Shown here piece by piece: positions 54,115-64,000 of a stretch of DNA of 64,000 bases (position 1 is the stretch's first letter; every line of letters starts with the position of its first letter). Source of the stretch: Bradyrhizobium sp. C9 (GTDB taxonomy: Bacteria > Pseudomonadota > Alphaproteobacteria > Rhizobiales > Xanthobacteraceae); contig NZ_NWTG01000024.1 in the NCBI RefSeq assembly GCF_002532045.1, positions 45,236 through 109,235 on the forward strand, in the 5' to 3' direction. The notes beneath the pieces are model-generated. The model saw only the letters and a list, made by a program, of their open reading frames with translations. It had not been told where the DNA came from and searched no databases. The position numbers were made by a program, and so were the translations under genes.

Positions 54115-55830
54115 ATGACAACCACCCCCTCCTCTGCCGTCCGCCCCCGCATCGACTGGACGCGCCCCGTCCTGTGGATGTTCGCGGCCGTGCTCATTCT
54201 GCTGATCCTGCTGCCGCTGTCGTGGCTCGCGGTCTACGCCTTCACCGACAAGAACCGCCATCCGACGCTGCAAAACTTCGTCACGCTGTTCAGCAATCCG
54301 GATTTCCTCGATCCGCTGCTGACGACCGCGATCATCGCGACGACCTCGGCGCTGATCTGCTGCATCGTCGCGGCGCCGCTCAGCTGGCTGGTGTCGCGCA
54401 CCGACATGCCGGGACGGCAAACCATCCGCGCGCTGGTCACGGCCTCGTTCGTGACGCCGCCGTTCCTCGGCGCGGTCGCCTGGGAACTGCTCGCCGCGCC
54501 GAACTCGGGGCTGCTCAACCAGCTCTACCGGCTGTTTGCCGGCGACGATGCCGACGCGCTGTTCAACATCTATTCGATGACCGGGATCATCTTCGTGATC
54601 TCCTGCTACACCTTCCCGTTCGTGTTCGTGCTGGTGGCCAATGCGCTCGACACAATGCCGGGCGAACTCGAAGACGCCTCGGCGATCCTCGGCGGCAATG
54701 CCTGGACCACGGCGCGGCGGGTAACGATCCCGCTTGCGCTGCCCGCTTTGGTCGCCGGCGCGCTGATCGCGTTCCTGCAGGCGATGACGCTGTTCGGCTC
54801 GCCGGCGATCCTGGCGCTGCCGGCCGGTTTTCACACCATGACGACCAAGATCTGGAGCCTGTTCCAGTATCCGCCGAAGCTCGAGCTGGCGGCGGCGGCC
54901 GCAGTGCCGCTGCTGGTGCTGACGATTCTGCTGCTGCAGGGCCAGAAGGCCCTGCTCGGCCGCCGCTCCTATTCGGTGATCGGCGGCAAATACGGCGCGC
55001 CGCGCCGGGTCGAGTTGCGCGGCTGGCGCTGGGCCGCGCTCGGCTTCTGCCTTTTGGTGTTGCTGAATCCCGTCTTCCTGCCCTACCTCGCGCTGCTCAA
55101 CGCCGCGTTCTCGCCCAACGCCACCACATTGGTGACGCCGTCGACATTGACCCTGCACAACATCGTCTTCGTGTTCACCGAGCTGTCGTCGACCCAGCTC
55201 GCGTTGAAGAACACCGTGATCCTGGGCACCGCGACCGCGACGATCGGTACCATCCTCGCGCTCGTCATCGCCTATGTCACGACGCGCAAGGTGATCGTCG
55301 GCCATCGCGTGCTCGGCTTCCTCGCCACCGCGCCAGTCGCCGTTCCCGGCATCGTGCTCGGCGTCGGCCTGTTCCTGAGCTACACGCGGCCGCCCTTCGT
55401 GCTCTACGGCACGCTGTGGATCCTGCTGCTGGCGTTCCTCACCATCAATCTGCCGTCGGCCTATCAGCAATTGCAGGCGGCATTCACGACCATTCATCCC
55501 GAGCTCGAGGAGGCGAGCCGCATTCTCGGCGCGACGCGGCTGCAGGCGCTGCGCCAGATCACCGCGCCGTTGCTGCGCACCGGCGTGATCGCGACCTGGT
55601 GCTTCATCTTCATCGGCGTGATGCGGGAACTGTCGGCCGCGATCGTGCTGTTCACCTCGCAGACCAAGGTGCTGTCGGTCCTGATCTACGACCTCAACGA
55701 AGGCGGCGACCTCGCCGCGATCGCGGTGCTCGGCATCGCGATGCTGGTGATCACCTTCGCCGTGGTGCTGGCGGTGAACCAGATTCCGATGTCCGGCGGC
55801 AATGCCGGCGCGAAGCTGCGGAACGGGTAG
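54115..55830 (+). CDS. ABC transporter permease, two fused domains (FbpB-like)
   Basis: 571 residues with about 12 TM segments in two homologous halves, each bearing the EAA-type loop (LEDASAILGGNAWTTARRVTIPL and LEEASRILGATRLQALRQITAPL). Fused permeases of this type serve ferric-iron, phosphonate and spermidine importers. Start ATG 54115, following a repeat 213 bases after the binding-protein gene. Confidence 0.94.
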   Translation: MTTTPSSAVRPRIDWTRPVLWMFAAVLILLILLPLSWLAVYAFTDKNRHPTLQNFVTLFSNPDFLDPLLTTAIIATTSALICCIVAAPLSWLVSRTDMPGRQTIRALVTASFVTPPFLGAVAWELLAAPNSGLLNQLYRLFAGDDADALFNIYSMTGIIFVISCYTFPFVFVLVANALDTMPGELEDASAILGGNAWTTARRVTIPLALPALVAGALIAFLQAMTLFGSPAILALPAGFHTMTTKIWSLFQYPPKLELAAAAAVPLLVLTILLLQGQKALLGRRSYSVIGGKYGAPRRVELRGWRWAALGFCLLVLLNPVFLPYLALLNAAFSPNATTLVTPSTLTLHNIVFVFTELSSTQLALKNTVILGTATATIGTILALVIAYVTTRKVIVGHRVLGFLATAPVAVPGIVLGVGLFLSYTRPPFVLYGTLWILLLAFLTINLPSAYQQLQAAFTTIHPELEEASRILGATRLQALRQITAPLLRTGVIATWCFIFIGVMRELSAAIVLFTSQTKVLSVLIYDLNEGGDLAAIAVLGIAMLVITFAVVLAVNQIPMSGGNAGAKLRNG

Positions 55831-55937
55831 TTCGACCTCTCAGCGCAATAGCGTCGGGCGCGCGCGAATGCGCGCCCCATCTGGCAATCGCCACATTCAT
55901 CCCGATATAAAGCGGAACCCCGCACCATGAGGATCGC

Positions 55938-58046
55938 GTGACCAAATCCGCCACCACAACACCGCCCCCTGTCGCGCCGCGCCGGCCGCATTCCTTCACC
56001 ACCCACGGCATCACGGTGACGGACGACTATGCCTGGATCAAGGATCCGAAATGGCAGGAGGTGCTGCGCGATCCGTCGATCCTCGATCCCGACATAAGGA
56101 GCTATCTCGAAACCGAGAACGGCTACACCGAAAGCCTGCTCGGCCACACCGACGGCTTGCAGAAGCGGCTGGTCAAGGAGATGCGCGGGCGGATCAAGGA
56201 GGACGATTCCAGCGTACCCTCGCCGGACGGCCCGTTCGCCTATTTCCGCAAGTTCCGCGAGGGCGGACAGCATGAACTGTACTGCCGCACGCCGCGCGAC
56301 GGCGGCGACGCGCATGTCGTGCTCGACGGCGACGCGCTGGCAAAGGACCACAAATACTTCAAGTTCGGCGGCAGCCGGCATTCCAACGACCATCGCCTGC
56401 ATGCCTGGAGCGCCGACACCAAAGGGTCGGAATATTTCTCGATTCGCGTCCGCGACTGGGCAACCGGCGGCGATCTCGAAGACATCGTCGAGGAGACCGA
56501 CGGCGGCGTGGTCTGGGCCGCGGATTCGAAGAGCTTCTTCTACGTCAAGCTCGACGCCAATCACCGCCCGATGCAGGTGTGGCGGCACAGGCTCGGCACC
56601 AGGCAGGCCGACGACAGCCTGATCTATGAGGAGCAGGATTCCGGCTGGTTCACCCATCTGCACGAGAGCGCGAGCGGCCGCTTCTGCGTGATCGCCGGCG
56701 GCGATCACGAGACCTCCGAGCAGCGATTGATCGACCTCGCCAATCCCGACGCGCCGCCGCGGCTGGTCGCGGCGCGCGAGGAAGGCGTGCAATATTCGAT
56801 CGCCGACCGCGGCGACGAGCTGTTCATCCTGACCAACGCCGACGACGCCATCGACTTCAAGGTCGTCACCGCCCCGCTCGCCGCGCCCGAGCGCGCCAAC
56901 TGGCGCGACCTGATCCCTTATCGTGAAGGTGTCTATGTGCTCGACGTCGAGCTCTATGCCGGCCACATGGTGCGGCTGGAGCGCGCCAACGCGCTGCCGG
57001 CGATCATCATCCGCGATCTCAAGAGCGGCGAAGAGCACGCGATCGCCTTCGACGAGGCGGCCTATTCGCTCGACACCATGGGCGGCTACGAGTTCGACAC
57101 CACCAACCTGCGCTTCGCCTATTCGTCGATGACGACGCCGTCGGAGGTCTATGACTACGACATGGCGACGCGGACGCGGGTGCTGCGCAAGCGGCAGGAA
57201 ATCCCATCCGGCCACAACCCGGCCGATTACGTCACCACGCGGATCATGGCGACCTCGCATGACGGCGCGCAGGTGCCGGTCTCGATCCTGCACCGCAAGG
57301 ATTTCGTCCGCGACGGCAAGGCGCCGCTGCTGCTCTACGGCTACGGCTCCTACGGCATGGCGATGCCGGCATCGTTTGCCGCCAACCGGCTGTCGCTGGT
57401 CGACCGCGGCTTCGTCTATGCGATCGCGCATATCCGCGGCGGCGCCGACAAGGGCTGGGGCTGGTATCTCGACGGCAAGCGGGAGAAGAAGACCAACACG
57501 TTCGACGATTTTGCCGCCGCAGGCCGCGCATTGATCGAAGCGAAATACACCGGCGCAAAACGCATCGTCGGCCATGGCGGTTCGGCCGGTGGCATGCTGA
57601 TGGGCGCGGTCGCCAACCGCGCCGGCGACCTGTTCGCCGGCATCGTCGCCGAAGTGCCGTTCGTCGACGTGCTCAACACCATGCTCGACGACACCTTGCC
57701 GCTGACGCCGCCGGAATGGCCGGAATGGGGCAACCCGATCGAGAGCGAAAAGGATTTCCGCACCATTCTGTCCTATTCGCCATACGACAACGTCGCGGCC
57801 AAGGACTATCCGGCGATCCTCGCGATGGGCGGGCTGACCGACCCGCGCGTGACCTATTGGGAGCCGGCGAAATGGATCGCGCGGCTGCGCGCCACCATGC
57901 GCGGCGGCGGCCCGGTGCTGCTACGCACCAACATGGGCGCCGGCCATGGCGGCGCCTCCGGCCGCTTCAACCGCCTCGACGAAGTCGCGATCGTCTACGC
58001 GTTTGCGCTGTGGGCGGTGGGCATGGCTGAGAAGGCGGAGGTGTAG
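55938..58046 (+). CDS. S9 family peptidase, prolyl oligopeptidase/oligopeptidase B type
   Basis: 702 residues from GTG 55938. The N-terminal propeller (about residues 60-440) opens with the S9A signature HGITVTDDYAWIKDPKW. The hydrolase domain has catalytic Ser549 in GHGGSAGGML, Asp in TDPRVTYWEP and His670 in GAGHGGASGR. No signal peptide. It cleaves short peptides after basic residues (oligopeptidase B) or proline. It is not linked to the neighbouring genes. Confidence 0.94.
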   Translation: MTKSATTTPPPVAPRRPHSFTTHGITVTDDYAWIKDPKWQEVLRDPSILDPDIRSYLETENGYTESLLGHTDGLQKRLVKEMRGRIKEDDSSVPSPDGPFAYFRKFREGGQHELYCRTPRDGGDAHVVLDGDALAKDHKYFKFGGSRHSNDHRLHAWSADTKGSEYFSIRVRDWATGGDLEDIVEETDGGVVWAADSKSFFYVKLDANHRPMQVWRHRLGTRQADDSLIYEEQDSGWFTHLHESASGRFCVIAGGDHETSEQRLIDLANPDAPPRLVAAREEGVQYSIADRGDELFILTNADDAIDFKVVTAPLAAPERANWRDLIPYREGVYVLDVELYAGHMVRLERANALPAIIIRDLKSGEEHAIAFDEAAYSLDTMGGYEFDTTNLRFAYSSMTTPSEVYDYDMATRTRVLRKRQEIPSGHNPADYVTTRIMATSHDGAQVPVSILHRKDFVRDGKAPLLLYGYGSYGMAMPASFAANRLSLVDRGFVYAIAHIRGGADKGWGWYLDGKREKKTNTFDDFAAAGRALIEAKYTGAKRIVGHGGSAGGMLMGAVANRAGDLFAGIVAEVPFVDVLNTMLDDTLPLTPPEWPEWGNPIESEKDFRTILSYSPYDNVAAKDYPAILAMGGLTDPRVTYWEPAKWIARLRATMRGGGPVLLRTNMGAGHGGASGRFNRLDEVAIVYAFALWAVGMAEKAEV

Positions 58047-58077
58047 CGAGGTCCCGTAGCCCGGATGCCTCCCCATT

Positions 58078-58215
58078 GTCGTCCTGTCGAAAGCCAGGAC
58101 CCATACCGCGTGATCTATCGATGAAGCGCGGTGGTCGTACCACGGCGATGGATCACTGCCAGTCTTCGCCAAACCACGTCCTGTGGTTATGGGTCCTGGC
58201 TTTCGCCAGGACGAC
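58078..58215. repeat. Palindromic intergenic repeat, family GTCGTCCYGG (copy 4)
   Basis: Arms at 58078-58103 and 58190-58215, in the GTCCTGGCGAAAGCC variant of copy 2 with one mismatch in the left arm. The inner stretch CGCGTGATCTATCGATGAAG recurs in copy 3 (reverse orientation, near 43722-43741), so the loop too is partly conserved. Confidence 0.88.
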
Positions 58216-58234
58216 GGCGGAGTACGTGGAGCCG

Positions 58235-58954
58235 TTACCGCCCCTTCGCCTTCCGCCACGCCGCAAAATCCTTCAGCGTCTGCTCGTCGGTCGCGGGATA
58301 GAGACCGAAGATGCCGCGGCCGTTCTGGACCTGCTCGGTGACGAAATCCTCGAACGCGGTCATCTCGAAGGTCTCGTTGGCGATCTCGTCGGCGAGATGC
58401 GCCGGGATCACGATGACACCGTCGCTGTCGCCGAGGATCACGTCGCCGGGAAACACCGGCGCGTCGCCGCAGCCGATCGGGACGTTGATCTCGATCGCCT
58501 GGTGCAGCGTCAGATTGGTCGGCGCACTGGCGCGATGATGAAATGCCGGGAAGCCGAGCCGCGCGATCTCGGCGGAATCGCGGAAGCCGCCGTCGGTGAC
58601 GACGCCGGCGCAGCCGCGCTTCATCAGCCGCGTCACCAGGATCGCGCCGGCGGAGGCCGCGCGCGCATCCTTGCGGCTGTCCATCACCAGCACGCTGCCC
58701 GGCGGGCAATCCTCGATCGCCTTGCGCTGCGGATGCGCGCGGTCGCGGAACACCTCGATCGTGTTGAGATCCTCGCGCGCCGGCATGTAGCGCAAGGTGA
58801 AGGCCTCACCGACCATGGTCGGCTGGTCCGGGCTCAAGGGGTGGACATCCTGGATCATCTGGATGCGCAAGCCGCGCTTGAACAGCGCGGTCGCAACCGT
58901 CGCGGTCGAGACGGATTTCAGCTTGTTGCGGGTGGTGTCGCTGAGTTTGGACAT
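58235..58954 (-). CDS. RraA-family protein, candidate class II pyruvate aldolase
   Basis: 239 residues of the RraA/HMG-aldolase family. The metal- and pyruvate-site motif RD-x2-E is intact (Arg125-Asp126-Ser-Ala-Glu129 in TDGGFRDSAEI), as in 4-hydroxy-4-methyl-2-oxoglutarate/4-carboxy-4-hydroxy-2-oxoadipate aldolases; the name RNase E inhibitor is therefore probably wrong. It follows L-arabinonate dehydratase in the same direction. The dehydratase product, 2-keto-3-deoxy-L-arabonate, is cleaved to pyruvate and glycolaldehyde in Rhizobium japonicum (biochemical literature), so this protein is a good candidate for that aldolase. Confidence 0.88.
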   Translation of the reverse strand: MSKLSDTTRNKLKSVSTATVATALFKRGLRIQMIQDVHPLSPDQPTMVGEAFTLRYMPAREDLNTIEVFRDRAHPQRKAIEDCPPGSVLVMDSRKDARAASAGAILVTRLMKRGCAGVVTDGGFRDSAEIARLGFPAFHHRASAPTNLTLHQAIEINVPIGCGDAPVFPGDVILGDSDGVIVIPAHLADEIANETFEMTAFEDFVTEQVQNGRGIFGLYPATDEQTLKDFAAWRKAKGR

Positions 58955-58969
58955 GTGAGTTTTCCGGTT

Positions 58970-59044
58970 GTCATTCCGGGGCGATGCGCCAGCATCGAAC
59001 CCGGATTCTCGAGGTTCCGGGTTCGCTTCGCGCCCCGGAACGAC
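58970..59044. repeat. Palindromic repeat, GTCATTCCGGGGCG family, between rraA-like and dehydratase genes
   Basis: Inverted ends GTCATTCCGGGGCG / CGCCCCGGAACGAC (about 58970-58983 and 59031-59044) with inner pairing around CGAACCCGG / CCGGGTTCG. It fills the 92-base gap between the two genes. Confidence 0.85.
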
Positions 59045-59046
59045 GG

Positions 59047-60786
<1,740 letters not shown>

Positions 60787-60805
60787 CTTGGATGCGCCAT
60801 CTGCT

Positions 60806-60850
60806 TCGATATTGCGTGTTTCGATATCGCGTATCTCGACATTGCTCGCA
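60806..60850. repeat. Three tandem 15-bp repeats upstream of the dehydratase gene
   Basis: TCGATATTGCGTGTT, TCGATATCGCGTATC and TCGACATTGCTCGCA run head-to-tail at 60806, 60821 and 60836 with exactly 15-base period. They begin 20 bases beyond the start codon at 60786. They may be operator half-sites or, as the frame is open, a repeated 5-residue leader. Nothing else is seen from 60787 to 61025. Confidence 0.55.
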
Positions 60851-61025
60851 CGCGCGGTCTCGGCACGTACGCCTGCGCCACGCATATACGGGATTTCCGG
60901 ACGTGTCCTCCCGCGCGCGGCGCAGACGTGCCGTTCGCCGCCCGTGTGCCGGGCGTGCGGCGCACAAACCCCGCGATGTGGCAATCGGAGCGTAAACCGG
61001 CCTTGGCCGACCTTGGCCTACTGGC

Positions 61026-61664
61026 TTACTTTTGCTGCGCCGTCATCACGATGCGGACGAGATCGGCGGCGTTGCGCGCGCCGAGCTTCTTCATGATGTT
61101 GGCGCGGTGATCCTCGATCGTGCGTGGGCTGATCCCGAGGTGACGCCCGGCCTCCTTGTTGGAGGCGCCCGCGGTGAACTGCTCGAGCACTTCGCGTTCG
61201 CGCCGGGTCAGCGGCTCGCGGCCGGGAAAGTGCAGCGCGGCGATGCGCGAGGCCGAAGTCTCGGCCTGGCGCCTGGTATAGGCGTCGATCGCCTCATTGA
61301 GGCGGCTGACGATCTCATTGCCGCGGAACGGCTTCTCGATGAAGTCGAGCGCACCGTTCTTGATGGCGCTGACCGCCATCGTGATGTCGCCCTGGCCGGA
61401 GATCATGAAGATCGGCGCCGGATAATCCTCGCCGTGCAGCTCCTTCAGGATATCGAGGCCGGATTTGCCGGGAATGTGCACGTCGAGCAGGATACAGGCC
61501 GGTGTCCGGCTACGCGCCACCGCAAGCAGCGCGGCGCCGTCCGCGAAACAGATCACCTTGTAGCCAGCGGTCGACAGGACCACGGAAAGCGTCTCGCGAA
61601 CGGCGGGGTCGTCGTCGACTACAAAGATTTCCCCGCGAGGAGCGCCATTCTCAACCATATGCAT
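61026..61664 (-). CDS. FixJ-like response regulator (LuxR family)
   Basis: 212 residues. Receiver: FVVDDDPAVRETL, phosphoacceptor Asp in CILLDVHIPGKSG, Lys in DFIEKPF. C-terminal LuxR HTH: LTRREREVLEQFTAGASNKEAGRHLGISPRTIEDHRANIMKKLGA. The FixJ/TodT subfamily pattern (GQGDITMAVSAIKNGALDFIEKPF) is clear. Two ATGs (61664, 61658) are possible; no kinase is seen nearby. It may control the dehydratase genes 240 bases away, which is speculative. Confidence 0.92.
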   Translation of the reverse strand: MHMVENGAPRGEIFVVDDDPAVRETLSVVLSTAGYKVICFADGAALLAVARSRTPACILLDVHIPGKSGLDILKELHGEDYPAPIFMISGQGDITMAVSAIKNGALDFIEKPFRGNEIVSRLNEAIDAYTRRQAETSASRIAALHFPGREPLTRREREVLEQFTAGASNKEAGRHLGISPRTIEDHRANIMKKLGARNAADLVRIVMTAQQK

Positions 61665-61811
61665 CCGTCCATCAGTGGTGAAGCGTGCTGCCCAGACTGC
61701 ACAAGAAGTAATTCGACCATCTCGATCAATGGACCCGTATTTGTACGGGACGTCCGCTTAACGCACAAGTAGCACCGCGTTCCCTAAAAGTGTGGCAGTG
61801 GAGAAACATGC

Positions 61812-62120
61812 ATGGAAAATGCAGCGGCGGACGGCGTTTCGGTGTGCCTGGACGAGGGCAGCGATCCCTACGGCCTGATCGTGACGGACCTGGTCGCGCT
61901 GATCGGCCATGTCCAGGCGAGCCTGCGGCTGATCGAGGCGGCGATTGAACGCGAGGCATTCCTGGCCGAGCAGGACGCTGCCGCCGACATCTTCGTGCTT
62001 GACGACGTCACCCCGCGCTACGCCGTGGCCTCCACGGCCCTGAGGGCCTGCGACGCCGGCCTCGGCAGGGCACTCGATCGGCTGCGCGAACCCGAGGCGC
62101 CGGCGCGCCTCCTGAATTGA
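61812..62120 (+). CDS. Hypothetical small acidic helical protein
   Basis: 102 residues from ATG 61812 with GTGGAG nine bases upstream; divergent from the FixJ-like gene. Acidic and mostly helical (VTDLVALIGHVQASLRLIEAAIE, STALRACDAGLGRALDRLRE). I recognise no domain. The length and lack of signal suggest a soluble cytoplasmic protein, perhaps a regulator partner. Confidence 0.6.
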   Translation: MENAAADGVSVCLDEGSDPYGLIVTDLVALIGHVQASLRLIEAAIEREAFLAEQDAAADIFVLDDVTPRYAVASTALRACDAGLGRALDRLREPEAPARLLN

Positions 62121-62278
62121 CCGCCGGACCGGCCGTCACCCAATTCGGCGCCATCACGCAGATTGTGCCGACGACGGCCCAACCCTCGAGGCGACGATCC
62201 GTTCCATATTCGGATTGGCGGCAGGCCTTGCCCTACCCAACCGGGTCAGGCCTTCTTCACATCAGGCCCTTCTTGATA

Positions 62279-62596
62279 TCAGGCTCTGGCCCGCTCTTCG
62301 TCGGAGCCCGACCGCCGCTTGCTCGGCTTGCCCTTGAGGAAGCTGATGTCCATTTCGGTGCCGTTGACGCGGACCAGTTCGCAGCGGCGGTAGGCGAGCC
62401 CGGTCGACGACAGCAAGAGGAAGAACTCCTTCAGGTTGAGCCCCTGAATGGAACCCTCGACGGTCAGCGCCGCGTCATTGTCGGAGATGGCATTGAGCTG
62501 GCAGTCGCGCCGCCAGGTGCCGTCGATGGCCATGATGCAGACATCGACGCCCCGGCTGAACGTGACACGCTCAATTGATTTGCCGTCCTCCGTCAT
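62279..62596 (-). CDS. PilZ-like domain protein in the chemotaxis operon
   Basis: 105 residues starting three bases after the cheR stop. It resembles a short PilZ domain: ERVTFSRGVDV (Arg-containing start), ISDNDAALTVEG at the position of the D/N-x-S-x-x-G motif but without the Ser-Gly, and LAYRRCELVRVNGTEMDISFL in the barrel. Cyclic-di-GMP binding is thus doubtful. Its position after cheR suggests a link to motility control. Confidence 0.6.
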   Translation of the reverse strand: MTEDGKSIERVTFSRGVDVCIMAIDGTWRRDCQLNAISDNDAALTVEGSIQGLNLKEFFLLLSSTGLAYRRCELVRVNGTEMDISFLKGKPSKRRSGSDEERARA

Positions 62597-62599
62597 CGC

Positions 62600-63457
62600 T
62601 CAATATCCGACCGCCATGGCAGTCCTCGGCATCGCAAGCGCCGGCCGCACCCCGCTCGGCCGGTACAGGCCGCGCCGCTCGGGAATCGGCTTGAACGTGT
62701 CGGTCAGGCCAACCACGGTTTCGGCGGCGCCGAGCACCAGGAAGCCGTCGGCCTCCATCAACCGGGCAAGCCGGTTGAAGATGTTGATCTTGGTGTCCTG
62801 GTCGAAATAGATCAGCACGTTGCGGCAGAAGATCACATCGAAGGTGCCGAGCTGGGAGAAATCGTGCAGCAGGTTGAGCTGACGGTGCTGCACCATCGCG
62901 CGCAACTCGGGATTGATCTGCCAGAGTTCTCCGGACTGCTTGAAATACTTCACCAGCATCTGGATCGGCAACCCGCGCTGCACTTCGAACTGGCTGTAGA
63001 TGCCGGCTTTCGACTTCTCCAGCACTTCCTGCGACAGATCGGTTGCTGTGATCTCGACCCGCCATCCCGCCAGCGCCGCGCCCATCTCCTTGAGGCACAT
63101 CGCCAGTGAATAGGGCTCCTGGCCGGTCGAGCCGGCGGCGCACCAGATCCGGACGCTGCGGCGCGCGGCGCGCGCCTTCAGGACCTCGGGCATGATGGTG
63201 TCGCGGAAATGGTCGAACGGCACCTTGTCGCGGAAGAAAAACGTCTCGTTGGTGGTCATCGCCTCGACCACCTGGACGGTGTGCGTGGACGAGCCGGCCC
63301 TGATCTTGGTGATCAGGTCGGGGATACCGGACAGGCCGCATTTGCGGGCCAGCGGCAGCAGGCGGCTCTCGATCAGATATTGCTTGTCCGCGGACAGATC
63401 GAGACCGGAATGGTCCTTCAGGAGCTTACGCAGATACTCGTAGTCGGGGGGCGTCAC
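62600..63457 (-). CDS. cheR: Chemotaxis protein methyltransferase
   Basis: 285 residues from GTG 63457. The N-terminal CheR helical domain (YEYLRKLLKDHSGLDLSADKQYL) is followed by the SAM-dependent domain: WCAAGSTGQEPYSLAM (SAM loop), ATDLSQEVLEKSKAGIY, FDVIFCRNVLIYFD. It methylates receptor glutamates for adaptation. It lies 35 bases downstream of cheY and overlaps no gene. The GTG start is set by family alignment, as ORF upstream is out of family. Confidence 0.95.
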   Translation of the reverse strand: MTPPDYEYLRKLLKDHSGLDLSADKQYLIESRLLPLARKCGLSGIPDLITKIRAGSSTHTVQVVEAMTTNETFFFRDKVPFDHFRDTIMPEVLKARAARRSVRIWCAAGSTGQEPYSLAMCLKEMGAALAGWRVEITATDLSQEVLEKSKAGIYSQFEVQRGLPIQMLVKYFKQSGELWQINPELRAMVQHRQLNLLHDFSQLGTFDVIFCRNVLIYFDQDTKINIFNRLARLMEADGFLVLGAAETVVGLTDTFKPIPERRGLYRPSGVRPALAMPRTAMAVGY

Positions 63458-63492
63458 GGGAGCCTCGCAAAGGCAGAGGGTGAAACTGGGTA

Positions 63493-63882
63493 TCAGGCTT
63501 CGGCCGACGCATCGAGCGCCAGCAGACCCACTTCCTGGAATTTCGCGATCACGATGTCCTTGTCGAACGGCTTCATGATGTACTCGTTGGCGCCCGCATG
63601 CAGCGCCCGCGAGATGTGGTCGATGCCGTTCTCGGTGGTGCAGAACACAACTTTCGGCACGTCGCCGCCGGGCATGCGGCGGAGTTGCACGAGGAATTCG
63701 AAGCCGTCCATGACAGGCATGTTCCAGTCGAGCAGCACCGCGTCCGGCAGCACCTGCTTGCAGGCTTCGAGCGCGACCGCACCGTCCTCGGCTTCGATGA
63801 CGGTAAATTGCATTCCTTCGAGGATGCGGCGTGCGATCTTTCGCACCACACCGGAATCGTCGACGACAAGACATGTCTTCAT
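63493..63882 (-). CDS. cheY: CheY-like single-domain response regulator
   Basis: 129 residues from ATG 63882 with AGGAGG upstream. Acidic pocket CLVVDDSG, phosphoacceptor Asp in VLLDWNMPVMDG, Thr in CTTENG and Lys in IMKPFDK. No output domain. It controls the flagellar motor or sequesters phosphate in the CheA pathway. It lies between cheW and cheR. Confidence 0.94.
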   Translation of the reverse strand: MKTCLVVDDSGVVRKIARRILEGMQFTVIEAEDGAVALEACKQVLPDAVLLDWNMPVMDGFEFLVQLRRMPGGDVPKVVFCTTENGIDHISRALHAGANEYIMKPFDKDIVIAKFQEVGLLALDASAEA

Positions 63883-63925
63883 AGGTTGGCCTCCTTGTAG
63901 AGTCCGCCGTCTCCGCGGCGGAGCG

Positions 63926-64000
63926 TTACGCTGCAGCAAGTGTCTTGGGCACCAGTTCGAGCACGCGATCGATATCGAGGACGACCATGAGCTGTCCGTC
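63926..64000 (-). CDS. cheW: CheW C-terminal end (partial)
   Basis: Only the last 24 codons are in the window: DGQLMVVLDIDRVLELVPKT then a short Ala tail and TAA at 63926. The pattern (LVVLDIDRVL) is the final strand and helix of CheW, the adaptor linking receptors to CheA. The remainder lies beyond base 64000. Confidence 0.82.
   Translation of the reverse strand, partial: DGQLMVVLDIDRVLELVPKTLAAA

Noticed and set aside
60787..60984. 645-residue version of the arabinonate dehydratase
   Set aside because: Cys59/127/200 numbering and the 579-residue length fit ATG 60786; the extension is low complexity and includes the tandem repeats.

Overview
The window looks like chromosomal DNA of an alphaproteobacterium close to Bradyrhizobium. 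It is GC-rich and densely coded, uses GTG and TTG starts, and is full of the short palindromic intergenic repeats typical of that group (arms built on GTCGTCCCGGCGAAGG, GTCATTGCGAGCGAAG, GTAGCCCGGATGG). The gene set (PQQ and molybdenum dehydrogenases, many ABC transporters, aromatic catabolism, chemotaxis) fits a free-living, metabolically broad soil bacterium. Species is inference.

Layout. 1-4127 (mostly minus): two paralogous LuxR-type response regulators, a XoxJ-like binding protein fused to a cytochrome c domain, and a PQQ alcohol dehydrogenase with the lanthanide-type extra Asp. 4532-8260 (plus): small, large and medium subunits of a form II CO-dehydrogenase-like molybdenum hydroxylase, followed by a CaiB/BaiF racemase-type enzyme (8510-9622). 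9791-18414: tyrosine/homogentisate catabolism, with hppD and a divergent Lrp regulator, then a minus-strand operon FAD hydroxylase - small DUF2783 protein - MBL-fold protein - hmgA - fahA with a divergent MarR regulator. 18708-20443: a 3-hydroxyisobutyrate-dehydrogenase-like enzyme and an AHL-lactonase-like hydrolase. 20827-27527: an inactive-looking caspase-like TPR protein, an OmpA-type protein, and an RND adaptor plus permease. 27759-33527: a dipeptide-type ABC transporter operon with overlapping genes and a flavin-binding PPOX-like protein, with a divergent AraC regulator. 34817-40779: a CRP-type regulator, an AsmA protein, a multidomain class III cyclase and a cold-shock protein.

41012-49933: a small basic protein, an alpha/beta hydrolase, a second RND adaptor, a second inactive-looking caspase-like protein, an unrecognised 575-residue protein with a terpene-cyclase-like DCDTTA motif, a secreted SNase-like nuclease, an LssY-C-like membrane protein and a serine-glyoxylate-type aminotransferase. 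49985-50915: an intact IS5-family insertion sequence with inverted repeats and a TGA target duplication, sitting inside one of the palindromic repeats. 51147-55830: a GIY-YIG nuclease and an iron/polyamine-type ABC transporter. 55938-60786: an oligopeptidase B-like peptidase, an RraA-family protein and L-arabinonate dehydratase. 61026-64000: a FixJ-like regulator, a small hypothetical gene, and part of a chemotaxis operon (cheW, cheY, cheR, PilZ-like).

Most notable: (i) a hydroxylase plus small partner that may feed homogentisate straight into HmgA/FahA; (ii) two loci that each pair a Tyr/Ser pseudo-caspase with an RND-type adaptor; (iii) the orphan terpene-cyclase-like protein; (iv) an RraA-family protein that may be the aldolase of L-arabinose catabolism; (v) the dense palindromic repeat landscape with an IS caught inside one copy. 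No tRNA, rRNA or CRISPR array was seen.
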